Source of the DNA: Chitinophagaceae bacterium PMP191F | GTDB taxonomy: Bacteria; Bacteroidota; Bacteroidia; Chitinophagales; Chitinophagaceae | DNA length: 64,000 bases | Assembly: GCA_001302245.1 (NCBI GenBank) | Contig: LGYU01000033.1 | Span: 62,001 to 126,000, forward strand | Reading direction: 5' to 3' | In this document: piece by piece, positions 28,658 through 36,979 of the stretch | How the letters are laid out: each line of letters starts with the position of its first letter | How positions within the stretch are numbered: the first letter of the stretch is position 1 | Translations under genes and position numbers: made by a program | The notes under the pieces: model-generated | What the model was told of the DNA's origin: nothing | The model's input: only the letters and a program-made list of their open reading frames with translations | Databases searched by the model: none

Positions 28658-30520
28658 ATGAACCTCTCCACCATAGATATCTTAATTATACTGGCCTACC
28701 TGGTAGTTATTATCGGTCTTGGTTTCTGGATCTCAAAAAAGGCATCTAAAAATATCCAGTCATACTTTCTGGGCGATAATAACATTAAATGGTACTGGCT
28801 GGGTTTTAGCAACAGCAGTGGCATGTTTGATGTAAGCGGGACTGCTTTTTATGTTGCGTTGTTATTTATCTATGGTTTTAAAGCTGCCTGGCTGCCCTGG
28901 TTGTGGCCTATCTGGAACCAGATCTTTGTTATGGTGTTCCTGGCAATATGGATACGGCGCAGTAATGCCATGACCGGGGCTGACTGGATCATCAAGCGTT
29001 TTGGTGATGATAAAGGAGGTCGCCTGGCGCATATGATCGTAGTAATCTTTGCGGTGATCAGTGTGATCGGTTTTATTGGATATGTATTTGTGGGTATCGG
29101 AAAGTTTGCTGCCAATATTCTACCCTGGGATCTGTCAAATGCAGTACTGACCAATCAGCAAACGTATGCATTGATCGTAGTGGCATTGACCACATTGTAT
29201 ACAGTAAAAGGGGGCATGTACAGTGTAGTGGCAACAGAGGTGCTGCAATACGGCATCCTGGTGGTGAGCTGTATATTGGTTGTAACCTATGCTGTAAAAG
29301 GAGTGGACTATAACACACTGCATCAGCATCTGCCACAGGGATGGGCTTCATTCTGGCCGCAATGGAAACTGGATATTAACTGGGGAAATACTTTTCCGCA
29401 GGCCAACCAGAAAATAGCAGAAGATGGTTTTGTGTGGTTCGGTGCGCTAATGATGATGATGATCGGTAAAGGTATTTTTGCCAGCCTGGCAGGGCCTGTA
29501 CCGGGCTTTGATATGCAACGTATATTAAGTGCCAAGAAGCCTGCTGAAGCTGCTATGTTATCGGGCTTTACCAACCTTGTACTGTATATTCCGTTATTTA
29601 TGATGGTGAGTGCATTAACGCTCATCGGCTTTACATACTTTATGCCCGTGCTACAGGCGCAGGAAAGACCAGATTTTGAAGTGATCTTGAGCCAGGTAGT
29701 GAGTAATTACCTGCCTGCAGGTATCCGCGGTGTTGTACTGGCTGGTTTGCTGGCTTCGTTCATGAGCGCTTTCTCTGCTTTTGTAAATGCAGCCCCGGCT
29801 TACCTGGTAAACGACTTCTATAAAAAATATTTCAAGCCCAATGAGTCGCCGCGTCATTATGTAAAATGCAGTTATCTTACTTCTGTTGCCATTATTGCGA
29901 TCGGTTGCTTTTTTGGTTTATTTGCCAGCTCATTAAGCTCACTTACATTGTGGATCACTTCTGCCTTGTATGGTGGTTATGCTGCTGCCAACGTATTGAA
30001 ATGGGTATGGTGGCGTTTTAACGGATACGGATATTTTGCAGGGATGCTGGCCGGCCTGATCTCTGCCACCTTTGTGCCTTCCTGTATGGAGTGGCTGAGT
30101 GCTGCCTATTTTACATCCTATGCATCTTTATTTGGTAGTGGTATCGGAACATTGATCTCTTTCTTCGTGATCCTGATATTGTCAATAAGCGCCAGTGTAA
30201 TTGGTTGTTTACTCACGCCACCACCTGACAAACAGATACTGGAAACATTTTATTCCAATACAAAGCCTTGGGGTTTCTGGAAACCTGTACTGAAATGGGT
30301 ACAACAGGTAAACCCTGCATTTGAACCCAACCGCCAGTTTAAATGGGATATGCTGAATGTAGTAATCGGTATTTGCTGGCAGATGAGTATGGTGATAATG
30401 CCGGTATTTTTTGTATTTGGCTACATCAGTTCTGGTTTTACCGCAATGGCTATATGGATCAGTTGTATGGTAGTATTGAAATTCACCTGGTATGATCGTT
30501 TAAAAATTACTGCTGCATGA
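28658..30520 (+). CDS. Sodium:solute symporter (SSS family)
   Basis: A 620-residue transporter with about thirteen or fourteen membrane spans. Family signs include the N-terminal LIILAYLVVIIGLGFWISKK, NSSGMFDVSGTAFYV, and GMYSVVATEVLQYGILVVSC, and the last third carries VLAGLLASFMSAFSAFVNA, the conserved SSS core. It would import a sugar, sialic acid or similar nutrient across the inner membrane with sodium. Position between GDSL esterase genes suggests it imports the monosaccharide left after de-acylation. The ATG of the next GDSL gene overlaps the stop as ATGA, so the two are translationally coupled. Confidence 0.9.
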   Translation: MNLSTIDILIILAYLVVIIGLGFWISKKASKNIQSYFLGDNNIKWYWLGFSNSSGMFDVSGTAFYVALLFIYGFKAAWLPWLWPIWNQIFVMVFLAIWIRRSNAMTGADWIIKRFGDDKGGRLAHMIVVIFAVISVIGFIGYVFVGIGKFAANILPWDLSNAVLTNQQTYALIVVALTTLYTVKGGMYSVVATEVLQYGILVVSCILVVTYAVKGVDYNTLHQHLPQGWASFWPQWKLDINWGNTFPQANQKIAEDGFVWFGALMMMMIGKGIFASLAGPVPGFDMQRILSAKKPAEAAMLSGFTNLVLYIPLFMMVSALTLIGFTYFMPVLQAQERPDFEVILSQVVSNYLPAGIRGVVLAGLLASFMSAFSAFVNAAPAYLVNDFYKKYFKPNESPRHYVKCSYLTSVAIIAIGCFFGLFASSLSSLTLWITSALYGGYAAANVLKWVWWRFNGYGYFAGMLAGLISATFVPSCMEWLSAAYFTSYASLFGSGIGTLISFFVILILSISASVIGCLLTPPPDKQILETFYSNTKPWGFWKPVLKWVQQVNPAFEPNRQFKWDMLNVVIGICWQMSMVIMPVFFVFGYISSGFTAMAIWISCMVVLKFTWYDRLKITAA

Positions 30521-31197
30521 GAAAGATGATCCTGACAGCAATTGTATTGTCGTTTGCACAGATAATGCTGGCACAATCTGCTGTAACCATTGACAGTAGT
30601 TATGCCAATAACTACTATGTAGAGCGGGTGAAATTTTTCAACCTTTTACATCCACCCAAAAAGCCCGTGGTTTTTGTGGGTAACAGTATCACAGAGGCTG
30701 GTCCATGGAGTGACTTGTTTCCCGGTAAAAAAGTAGTGAACAGGGGTATCAGTGGTGACAATTGTTATGGTGTATGGGCAAGGCTGGATGCAGTAGTTGC
30801 ACTAAAACCTGAAAAGATCTTTTTACTGATAGGCATCAATGATCTGAAACGTGGCACACCCATAAGTTATATTCTTTACAACAGCGAAAGAATAGTTGCG
30901 AAGATCAGGGCTCAATCACCCAAAACAACAGTGTACCTGCAAAGTGTACTGCCTGTGGCTGAGTCCGTAAAATCAGAGATCTATTCAAAGATCACCAACA
31001 ATATAATTAAAGAACTGAACGATAGCCTGCAACAGGTTGCTTCCAAACATCAGTGCATGTATGTAGACCTGTTTAAGGATGTATTTGTGGGTGCTGACGG
31101 ACAGTTGCCACGTAAGCTCACTACAGATGGATTACACCTGAGCAATGCCGGTTACCTGGCATGGGCGGCGTACCTGAGGAAGAAGGGGTTTCTGTAA
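30517..31197 (+). CDS. Secreted SGNH/GDSL hydrolase 2
   Basis: 226 residues. The signal peptide is MRKMILTAIVLSFAQIMLAQ. Block I is GNSITEAGPW, with Asn in place of the Asp of GDS, block II is NRGISGDNCYG, block III is GINDL and block V is DGLHLS. The catalytic Ser, Gly, Asn and His are kept, so activity is likely despite the GNS change. It overlaps the symporter stop by four bases (ATGA). It is a paralogue of the genes at 27929, 31334 and 33044. Confidence 0.9.
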   Translation: MRKMILTAIVLSFAQIMLAQSAVTIDSSYANNYYVERVKFFNLLHPPKKPVVFVGNSITEAGPWSDLFPGKKVVNRGISGDNCYGVWARLDAVVALKPEKIFLLIGINDLKRGTPISYILYNSERIVAKIRAQSPKTTVYLQSVLPVAESVKSEIYSKITNNIIKELNDSLQQVASKHQCMYVDLFKDVFVGADGQLPRKLTTDGLHLSNAGYLAWAAYLRKKGFL

Positions 31198-31301
31198 AAA
31201 GTCCGGAAGCCGGGAAGACCGCAAGTCGAAAGACGTAATGTTTACGAAGTTGCAATACAGAAAAATCGTTCCGGAGAAGGCGCAAACTGTTGCGCGTATC
31301 A

Positions 31302-31325
31302 AACCCAAAACTTATAACCTACAAC
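31302..31325 (+). repeat. Dispersed 24-nt intergenic repeat, copy A
   Basis: The 24 bases contain the core ACTTATAACCTACAAC and end 8 bases before the start of the third GDSL gene. Related copies lie at 36810-36833 (reverse, 21 of 24 identical) and 44602-44625 (20 of 24 identical). All three are just outside coding sequence. Confidence 0.55.
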
Positions 31326-31333
31326 CTGATATA

Positions 31334-32026
31334 ATGATCCAGTACAATAAAAAATTAGCCGGGGTTTTAATGGGTAGCCTCATCAGCGCAGCTGCCATAG
31401 CACAGGCTCCGGCCAAAAAGATTGATAGCAGCTATAACAATACCTATTACCAGGGCAGAATGGAATTGTTCAATAACCTGCCGGTAGTAAAAGGTGGTAT
31501 TTTGTTTTTAGGGAATAGCATTACAGAAAGAGGGCCGTGGTCTGAATTGCTGCCCGGAAAGATCATACTGAACAGGGGAATTGGTGGCGATAATACTTTC
31601 GGTGTGCTGGCAAGACTGGATGGTGTTGCAAAGGCAGCGCCTCAAAAAATATTCCTGGGTATTGGTATCAATGATCTCAGCCGTAATTTACCCAGGGAAG
31701 TGATACTGAATAATTATCGTCGTATATTGGACTACCTGCATGTCAATACACCCAAAACGAAGATCTATATCGAGAGTGTGTTGCCATTGAATGAACCCCT
31801 GACCACTCCCGAATACCTGAAGAACAAGAAAGATAGTATCCTGTTGTTAAACACCGGTATTCAGCAGATAGCTAAAGAATACAATGTAACATATATTAAC
31901 CTGCATGAGATATTCGCTGACGAAAACGGTGATCTTAAAAAAGAACTGACAGCAGATGGCATCCATGTAAAGCCACAGGCGTATGTAATGTGGGTAGAAT
32001 TCTTGAAGAAAGGGAAGTATTTGTAG
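31334..32026 (+). CDS. Secreted SGNH/GDSL hydrolase 3
   Basis: 230 residues from the ATG at 31334, which gives a signal peptide (MIQYNKKLAGVLMGSLI, ending AIAQ). The longer ATG at 31238 would translate low-complexity spacer and the dispersed repeat, so I reject it. Motifs: block I GNSITERGPW, block II NRGIGGDNTFG, block III GINDL and block V DGIHVK. As in copy 2, the usual GDS is GNS. The last block (IHVK rather than LHLS) sets it slightly apart from the other paralogues, which may mean a different acyl substrate. Confidence 0.88.
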   Translation: MIQYNKKLAGVLMGSLISAAAIAQAPAKKIDSSYNNTYYQGRMELFNNLPVVKGGILFLGNSITERGPWSELLPGKIILNRGIGGDNTFGVLARLDGVAKAAPQKIFLGIGINDLSRNLPREVILNNYRRILDYLHVNTPKTKIYIESVLPLNEPLTTPEYLKNKKDSILLLNTGIQQIAKEYNVTYINLHEIFADENGDLKKELTADGIHVKPQAYVMWVEFLKKGKYL

Positions 32027-32133
32027 TGGAAGATTGAATTGTCAATAGTGAGTGGTGAATGTAGTAGCTGATTCGCAATTCCTGGTTCCTTATCCTTATA
32101 AACTTATTAACTGGTAAACTTATCAACTTCTCT

Positions 32134-33012
32134 ATGCGTAAACTCCTGTTACAATTTTTGCTGTTGTTGTGTTGCCCGGTAATATTGTGGTCACAGAAAG
32201 CAACACGTATCACGTATGCTATCAAAGGAAACGATACCTTATGGTTTGATCATTATAAACCTGAGGCGGCTTCCAATGGTATTTCTGTGTTGTTTGTGCA
32301 TGGAGGCGCTTTTACAGGTGGTGATCCTGTTAACCAGTTACCTTTTGCCGAAGGAATGACCAAACTGGGATATAATATTTTTGTCATTAAATATCGTTTG
32401 TATCTCAAAGGCAAAAGCTTTGGTTGTGAAGTGGCTACACCTGAAAAATTAACCGCTATCCGTCAGGCAGTGGAAGATGCGCGTGACGCCACCATCTACC
32501 TGGTAAAAAATGCGTCCTCCTTACAGGTAGATACTTCAAAGCTTTTTATTGCCGGCAGCAGTGCAGGTGCTGAAACGATCCTTAACCTGGTGTACAATCC
32601 TTTTATCAGAAAGGGTGACACTGCATTTGCTTTCTATAACAAATTCAGGTATGCCGGTGCACTTTCGTTTTCCGGTGCAGTTCTGGATATTAATAATATA
32701 TACAAACAACCTGCTGTACCCTTGTTCATGATGCATGGCGATAATGATCAACTGGTACCTTATGGTACATCTGCACACCGTTTCTGCAAAGCAACAGATC
32801 CGGGTTGGCTGATGATGTTTGGTGCACATACTATTTATGAAGAACTGCAGCAGCGGAACATGCCCGTGATCCTGTATACCTACCTGGGCAAAGGACATGA
32901 GGTAAGTAATTACATGTTCAGAAGATTTACTGAAATGGATGCCTTTATGAAAGAAGTGGTGAAAGGGAACAGTTTTCGTACTGCACATATCCGGTTAAAG
33001 GCCGAAGAATAA
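32134..33012 (+). CDS. Secreted alpha/beta hydrolase (esterase-type)
   Basis: 292 residues with a signal peptide (MRKLLLQFLLLLCCPVILWS). The alpha/beta-hydrolase motifs are present: oxyanion-hole HGGAF at about residue 56, nucleophile elbow GSSAG at about 139-143, MMHGDNDQLVPYG with the acid Asp, and a C-terminal GKGHEVS with the catalytic His. This HGGxx class includes carboxylesterases and sugar acetyl-esterases. Placed between GDSL genes 3 and 4, it adds a fifth likely de-acylating enzyme to the locus. Confidence 0.85.
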   Translation: MRKLLLQFLLLLCCPVILWSQKATRITYAIKGNDTLWFDHYKPEAASNGISVLFVHGGAFTGGDPVNQLPFAEGMTKLGYNIFVIKYRLYLKGKSFGCEVATPEKLTAIRQAVEDARDATIYLVKNASSLQVDTSKLFIAGSSAGAETILNLVYNPFIRKGDTAFAFYNKFRYAGALSFSGAVLDINNIYKQPAVPLFMMHGDNDQLVPYGTSAHRFCKATDPGWLMMFGAHTIYEELQQRNMPVILYTYLGKGHEVSNYMFRRFTEMDAFMKEVVKGNSFRTAHIRLKAEE

Positions 33013-33043
33013 GTATTGTGAAATAAGTAACTGGTAATAAATA

Positions 33044-33742
33044 ATGGATAATAAAGCAAGTATGTTTGTTCGTGCCATCCGTGCCGGAATGCTTACAACG
33101 TTATTGTTGGCGGGTGTTGCAGTTGCAGCGCAGGATTCCAGTAAATACAAAACCACCTATTACGGTCAGAAAGTGTCACAGTTCAGGCTGATCAAAGACA
33201 CTGAAACCGGCGAGATCATTTTCTTGGGAGATAGTATAACGGACATTGCGGAATGGGCTGATCTGTTGAAAAATAATAAAGTTAAGAACAGGGGCATCAG
33301 CGGCGACAATACATTTGGCGTACTGGCCCGCCTGGATGAGGTAACCGGTAGAAAACCTGCCCGGGTTTTTATAATGATCGGCATTAATGATATTGCCAAC
33401 AATACTCCCGACAGCACTATCATCAGTAATTATTACACCATCATACACCGGTTGCAGAAAGAATCACCTGCCACAAAGATCTGTATCCAGAGCATATTGC
33501 CCACCAATAATGCATTTACCGAATTTAAAAGACACCAGGATAAAGAGGAACACATACAGTATATCAACAAACAGCTACAAAAACTGGCTGTGGAAACACA
33601 TTGTACATATGTAGACCTGTATCATGCTATGCTGAACAGCGAGGGCAAGCTGGATACCAGGTATACCAACGATGGACTTCATCTTACCGGTGAAGGATAT
33701 ACCACCTGGATCAAATTGTTACAAGACAAAAAACTGTTGTAA
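33044..33742 (+). CDS. Secreted SGNH/GDSL hydrolase 4
   Basis: 232 residues. The first ATG at 33044 is used here; the ATG at 33062 (MFVRAIRAGMLTTLLLAGVA) is as likely and gives a shorter signal peptide. Block I is GDSITDIAEW, block II NRGISGDNTFG, block III GINDI and block V DGLHLT. It is followed after only 5 bases by the DUF4434 gene, so both are in one transcript. The true GDS block links it with copy 1, while its other blocks are nearer to copies 2 and 3. Confidence 0.88.
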   Translation: MDNKASMFVRAIRAGMLTTLLLAGVAVAAQDSSKYKTTYYGQKVSQFRLIKDTETGEIIFLGDSITDIAEWADLLKNNKVKNRGISGDNTFGVLARLDEVTGRKPARVFIMIGINDIANNTPDSTIISNYYTIIHRLQKESPATKICIQSILPTNNAFTEFKRHQDKEEHIQYINKQLQKLAVETHCTYVDLYHAMLNSEGKLDTRYTNDGLHLTGEGYTTWIKLLQDKKLL

Positions 33743-33747
33743 AGAAT

Positions 33748-34683
33748 ATGAAGATAACCGGCACTTTTATAGATGAGATCAGTCATGATATACCGCATCA
33801 GAATTGGGGTGAAGCTGAATGGCGCAGGGATTTTGAGTACATGAAAGCCATTGGCATTGATACCGTGATATTGATTCGCAGCGGTTACAGGAAATTTATC
33901 ACCTATCCTTCAGCCTATCTTATCAGGGAACACCAGTGTTATCGGCCTCCTGTAGACCTGGTAGAACTGTTCCTGCAACTGGCAGATGAGATCGGTCTGC
34001 AGTTTTATTTCGGATTGTACGATAGTGGTAAGTACTGGGATACCGGCGATATGCAGCATGAAATTGATGCCAACCGCTACGTAATTGATGAAGTATGGAA
34101 ACAATATGGGCATCATAAAAGTTTTAGAGGCTGGTACCTGAGTATGGAGATCAGTCGTAAAACAAAAGATGCAGTACATGCTTTCCGCACATTGGGTATG
34201 CAATGCAAGGGTGTCAGTAATGGGTTACCTACTTTTATTTCGCCATGGATTGACGGAAAAAAAGCTGTTATGGCCGCTTCTTCCACACTTACCAAAGAAG
34301 AGTCTGTATCATTAAAAGAACATGAGCAGGAATGGAGCGAAATATTCTCCGGCATACAAGGCGCTGTAGATGCAGTGGCTTTCCAGGATGGTCATATAGA
34401 TTACAGTGAATTGGATGATTTTTTCGCTATCAATAAAAAAATGGCCGACCAGTTTGGATTGCAGTGCTGGACCAATGCTGAAAGTTTTGATCGTGATATG
34501 CCCATTAAGTTCCTGCCTATTAAATTTGAAAAATTACGGCTGAAGCTGGAAGCAGCACGCAGGGCAGGTTATGATAAAGCTATTACTTTTGAATTTTCGC
34601 ATTTTATGAGTCCGCAGTCTGCTTACCTTCAGGCAGGACATTTGTACAACAGGTATAAAGAGTATTTTGGGCAGTTAGCTTAG
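33748..34683 (+). CDS. DUF4434 protein, TIM-barrel glycosidase-like
   Basis: 311 residues with no signal peptide, which is odd because DUF4434 proteins are often exported. It starts MKITGTFIDEISHDIPHQNW and continues with FEYMKAIGIDTVILIRSGYR, a FYFGLYDSGKYW segment, FRGWYLSMEISRKTKDA and a final ITFEFSHFMSPQSAYLQAGH. This is the DUF4434 pattern of a TIM-barrel related to glycoside hydrolases, with Glu residues in MEIS and FEFS as possible catalytic residues. Function is untested in most members. It lies 5 bases after GDSL 4; the nagB-like gene follows after 203 bases of spacer. Confidence 0.8.
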   Translation: MKITGTFIDEISHDIPHQNWGEAEWRRDFEYMKAIGIDTVILIRSGYRKFITYPSAYLIREHQCYRPPVDLVELFLQLADEIGLQFYFGLYDSGKYWDTGDMQHEIDANRYVIDEVWKQYGHHKSFRGWYLSMEISRKTKDAVHAFRTLGMQCKGVSNGLPTFISPWIDGKKAVMAASSTLTKEESVSLKEHEQEWSEIFSGIQGAVDAVAFQDGHIDYSELDDFFAINKKMADQFGLQCWTNAESFDRDMPIKFLPIKFEKLRLKLEAARRAGYDKAITFEFSHFMSPQSAYLQAGHLYNRYKEYFGQLA

Positions 34684-34886
34684 GTCGGTCGGGAAGCGGG
34701 AAGAATGAAGACTAAGGTCTGAAGTCTGAAAGAAAGTACGAAATACGGAGTCCGTTTTTTCTGATACACGGTATATATCCAAATACTTTACATCCTTATG
34801 GTTTAATAAGGAACTGCAAGTTGCTAACTGCTCGTGGCTCGCAGCTCATAGCTGGTTTTTAACACACAAACAACATATCTCAATAC

Positions 34887-36809
34887 ATGTTACAGGCAAT
34901 TACTTTACAGAGCAAAGCGATCAGTTTTGAAAAGATACCGGTAGAGCAGCATGCATCACCTGCGCAGGCTTCTATACAGGTAGCACGTGAAATGGCTGAA
35001 CTGATCCGTGAAAAACAACAGAAAGGTGAACTGGTAGTACTGGGACTGGCAACAGGTTCTTCCCCCAAACGTGTGTATAAAGAACTGGTGCGTATTCATC
35101 GTGAAGAAGGATTGAGCTTTCACAACGTGGTAACGTTTAACCTGGACGAATACTATCCTATGCACGCTGATGCTTTACAGAGCTATCGCAGGTTTATGAA
35201 AGAAAACCTGTTTGATCATGTTGATATCAAACCGGAGAACTGCCATGTACCCGATGGTACTGTGCCCCAGGAACTGGTAAATGCCTATTGTGTACAGTAC
35301 GAAAAGAAAATAGAAGAAACAGGTGGTATTGACTTTCAGTTGCTGGGTATTGGTCGTAATGGTCATATTGCTTTTAATGAACCTGGCTCGCACAGCAGTT
35401 CAGCAACACGCCTGATCACACTGGATGTTACTACACGACTGGATGCCTCTCTTGAATTTGGTGGTACCGCGCATGTGCCACGTAAAGCCATTACTATGGG
35501 AGTAGGCACCATCCTGAAAGCAAGAAAGATTGTACTAATGGCCTGGGGAGAGAACAAGGCCGCTATTATACAACAGGCAGTGGAAGGACCGGTAACAGAA
35601 TTTGTGCCTGCATCTTACCTGCAGACACACAGCAATACACGTTTTATTGTAGATGAAGCCTGTGCAGCGGGCCTGGCGAGAAACAAAACTCCCTGGCTTA
35701 CTGATTCTGTAACCTGGGACAGGCCAATGGTGAAAAAAGCGGTAGCGCACCTGGCGTTGACATTACAAAAGCCGATCCTGAAACTGACCAATAACGATTA
35801 TAATGAAAATGGCCTTAGTGATCTGCTGGCACTGTACGGACAGGCTTATGATATCAATATAGAAGTGTTCAACTGGCTGCAACATACCATTACCGGATGG
35901 CCGGGCGGTAAACCCGGTGCTGATGACAGCAACAGACCAGAAAGAGCATTGCCCGCCAGCAAAAGAGTACTGATATTCAGCCCGCACCCGGATGATGATA
36001 TCATTTCTATGGGTGGAACATTTCAGCGTTTGGTAGACCAGGGACATGAAGTTCACGTTGCCTATCAGACTTCTGGTAACATAGCCGTAGCGGATGATGA
36101 GGCATTGCGATTTATCGAGTTTGTCACCAATTTTAACCGTTCATTCAATATTGCAGGCACTGAAGCTGAAGATATTTATACCAAGGCAAAACAGTTTTTG
36201 CAACAGAAAGCAAAAGGTGAAAAAGATACTTCGGAAGTACGTGCAGTAAAAGGCATTATCAGAAGAGGTGAGGCCATGAACACCTGTCGTTTTGTGGGTG
36301 TACCTGAAGATCGTGTACATTATCTGAACCTGCCTTTTTATGAAACAGGTCTGATCGAGAAAAAGCCATTGGGTGAAGATGATTACCGTATTGTAATGGA
36401 TGTGATTGCTGCCGTACAACCGCACCAGGTATATGCAGCCGGTGATCTTGCTGATCCGCACGGTACGCATAAAGTGTGTCTGGATGCCATCTTTGAGGCT
36501 ATGAAAAGACTGAAACCGGAGCCTTATATGAAGGATTGCTGGTTGTGGCTGTATAAAGGGGCATGGGCAGAATGGGATATACACCAGATTGAAATGGCTG
36601 TTCCCATGAGTCCGGACCAGGTGTTAAAAAAACGTATGGGTATTTTTAAACATCAGTCACAGAAAGATGGTGTTGTGTTCCAGGGAAGTGATGACAGGGA
36701 ATTCTGGCAACGGGCAGAAGTGCGTAACAAAACAACAGCAGATCTGTACAATAGTCTTGGCCTGGCAGAATATGCTGCCATGGAAGCATTTGTCAGATGG
36801 AGATATTGA
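34887..36809 (+). CDS. nagB: Glucosamine-6-phosphate deaminase fused to a PIG-L/LmbE deacetylase-like domain
   Basis: A 640-residue two-domain protein. Residues ~1-265 are NagB: VVLGLATGSSPKRVYKELVR, VTFNLDEYYPM, DFQLLGIGRNGHIAFNEPGS and ITMGVGTILKARKIV, the usual substrate and catalytic motifs for glucosamine-6-P to fructose-6-P plus ammonia. Residues ~355-640 are PIG-L/LmbE-like: ILIFSPHPDDDIISMGGTFQ (zinc motif HPDDD at about 367-371) and GDLADPHGTHKVCLDA. This fused form is common in Bacteroidota. The second domain may deacetylate an N-acetyl-hexosamine derivative, which would replace NagA; that is inference. It closes the amino-sugar locus and fits the AGE and NagX-like genes upstream. 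Confidence 0.93.
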   Translation: MLQAITLQSKAISFEKIPVEQHASPAQASIQVAREMAELIREKQQKGELVVLGLATGSSPKRVYKELVRIHREEGLSFHNVVTFNLDEYYPMHADALQSYRRFMKENLFDHVDIKPENCHVPDGTVPQELVNAYCVQYEKKIEETGGIDFQLLGIGRNGHIAFNEPGSHSSSATRLITLDVTTRLDASLEFGGTAHVPRKAITMGVGTILKARKIVLMAWGENKAAIIQQAVEGPVTEFVPASYLQTHSNTRFIVDEACAAGLARNKTPWLTDSVTWDRPMVKKAVAHLALTLQKPILKLTNNDYNENGLSDLLALYGQAYDINIEVFNWLQHTITGWPGGKPGADDSNRPERALPASKRVLIFSPHPDDDIISMGGTFQRLVDQGHEVHVAYQTSGNIAVADDEALRFIEFVTNFNRSFNIAGTEAEDIYTKAKQFLQQKAKGEKDTSEVRAVKGIIRRGEAMNTCRFVGVPEDRVHYLNLPFYETGLIEKKPLGEDDYRIVMDVIAAVQPHQVYAAGDLADPHGTHKVCLDAIFEAMKRLKPEPYMKDCWLWLYKGAWAEWDIHQIEMAVPMSPDQVLKKRMGIFKHQSQKDGVVFQGSDDREFWQRAEVRNKTTADLYNSLGLAEYAAMEAFVRWRY

Positions 36810-36833
36810 GTTGTATGTTATAAGTTATAGGTT
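36810..36833 (-). repeat. Dispersed 24-nt intergenic repeat, copy B (reverse)
   Basis: It starts on the base after the nagB stop codon. Read on the minus strand, it contains ACTTATAACATACAAC and matches copy A (31302-31325) at 21 of 24 positions. Confidence 0.55.
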
Positions 36834-36934
36834 GGTCGTTGCAGTTCATTCGTTTGCTTCAATAATTTACTGGCTGTAAATTCTTAGTAACCTACCTGGC
36901 ACCTAAAGCTTATAATGCTCATAAGACTTAAAAC

Positions 36935-36966
36935 AAAAAAGGCAACCGTCTCTCAGGTTGCCTTTT
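36935..36966 (-). terminator. Bidirectional terminator between nagB and the LanKC-like gene
   Basis: A perfect 7-bp stem GGCAACC / GGTTGCC at 36941-36962 with an 8-base loop. Six A residues precede it and four T residues follow it, so it can act in both directions. It ends 13 bases from the stop of the LanKC-like gene (minus). Confidence 0.8.
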
Positions 36967-36979
36967 GCATAAGCAGGGA

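Noticed and set aside
31238-31333. Longer start for GDSL hydrolase 3
   Set aside because: It would translate low-complexity spacer and the dispersed repeat and destroy the signal peptide.
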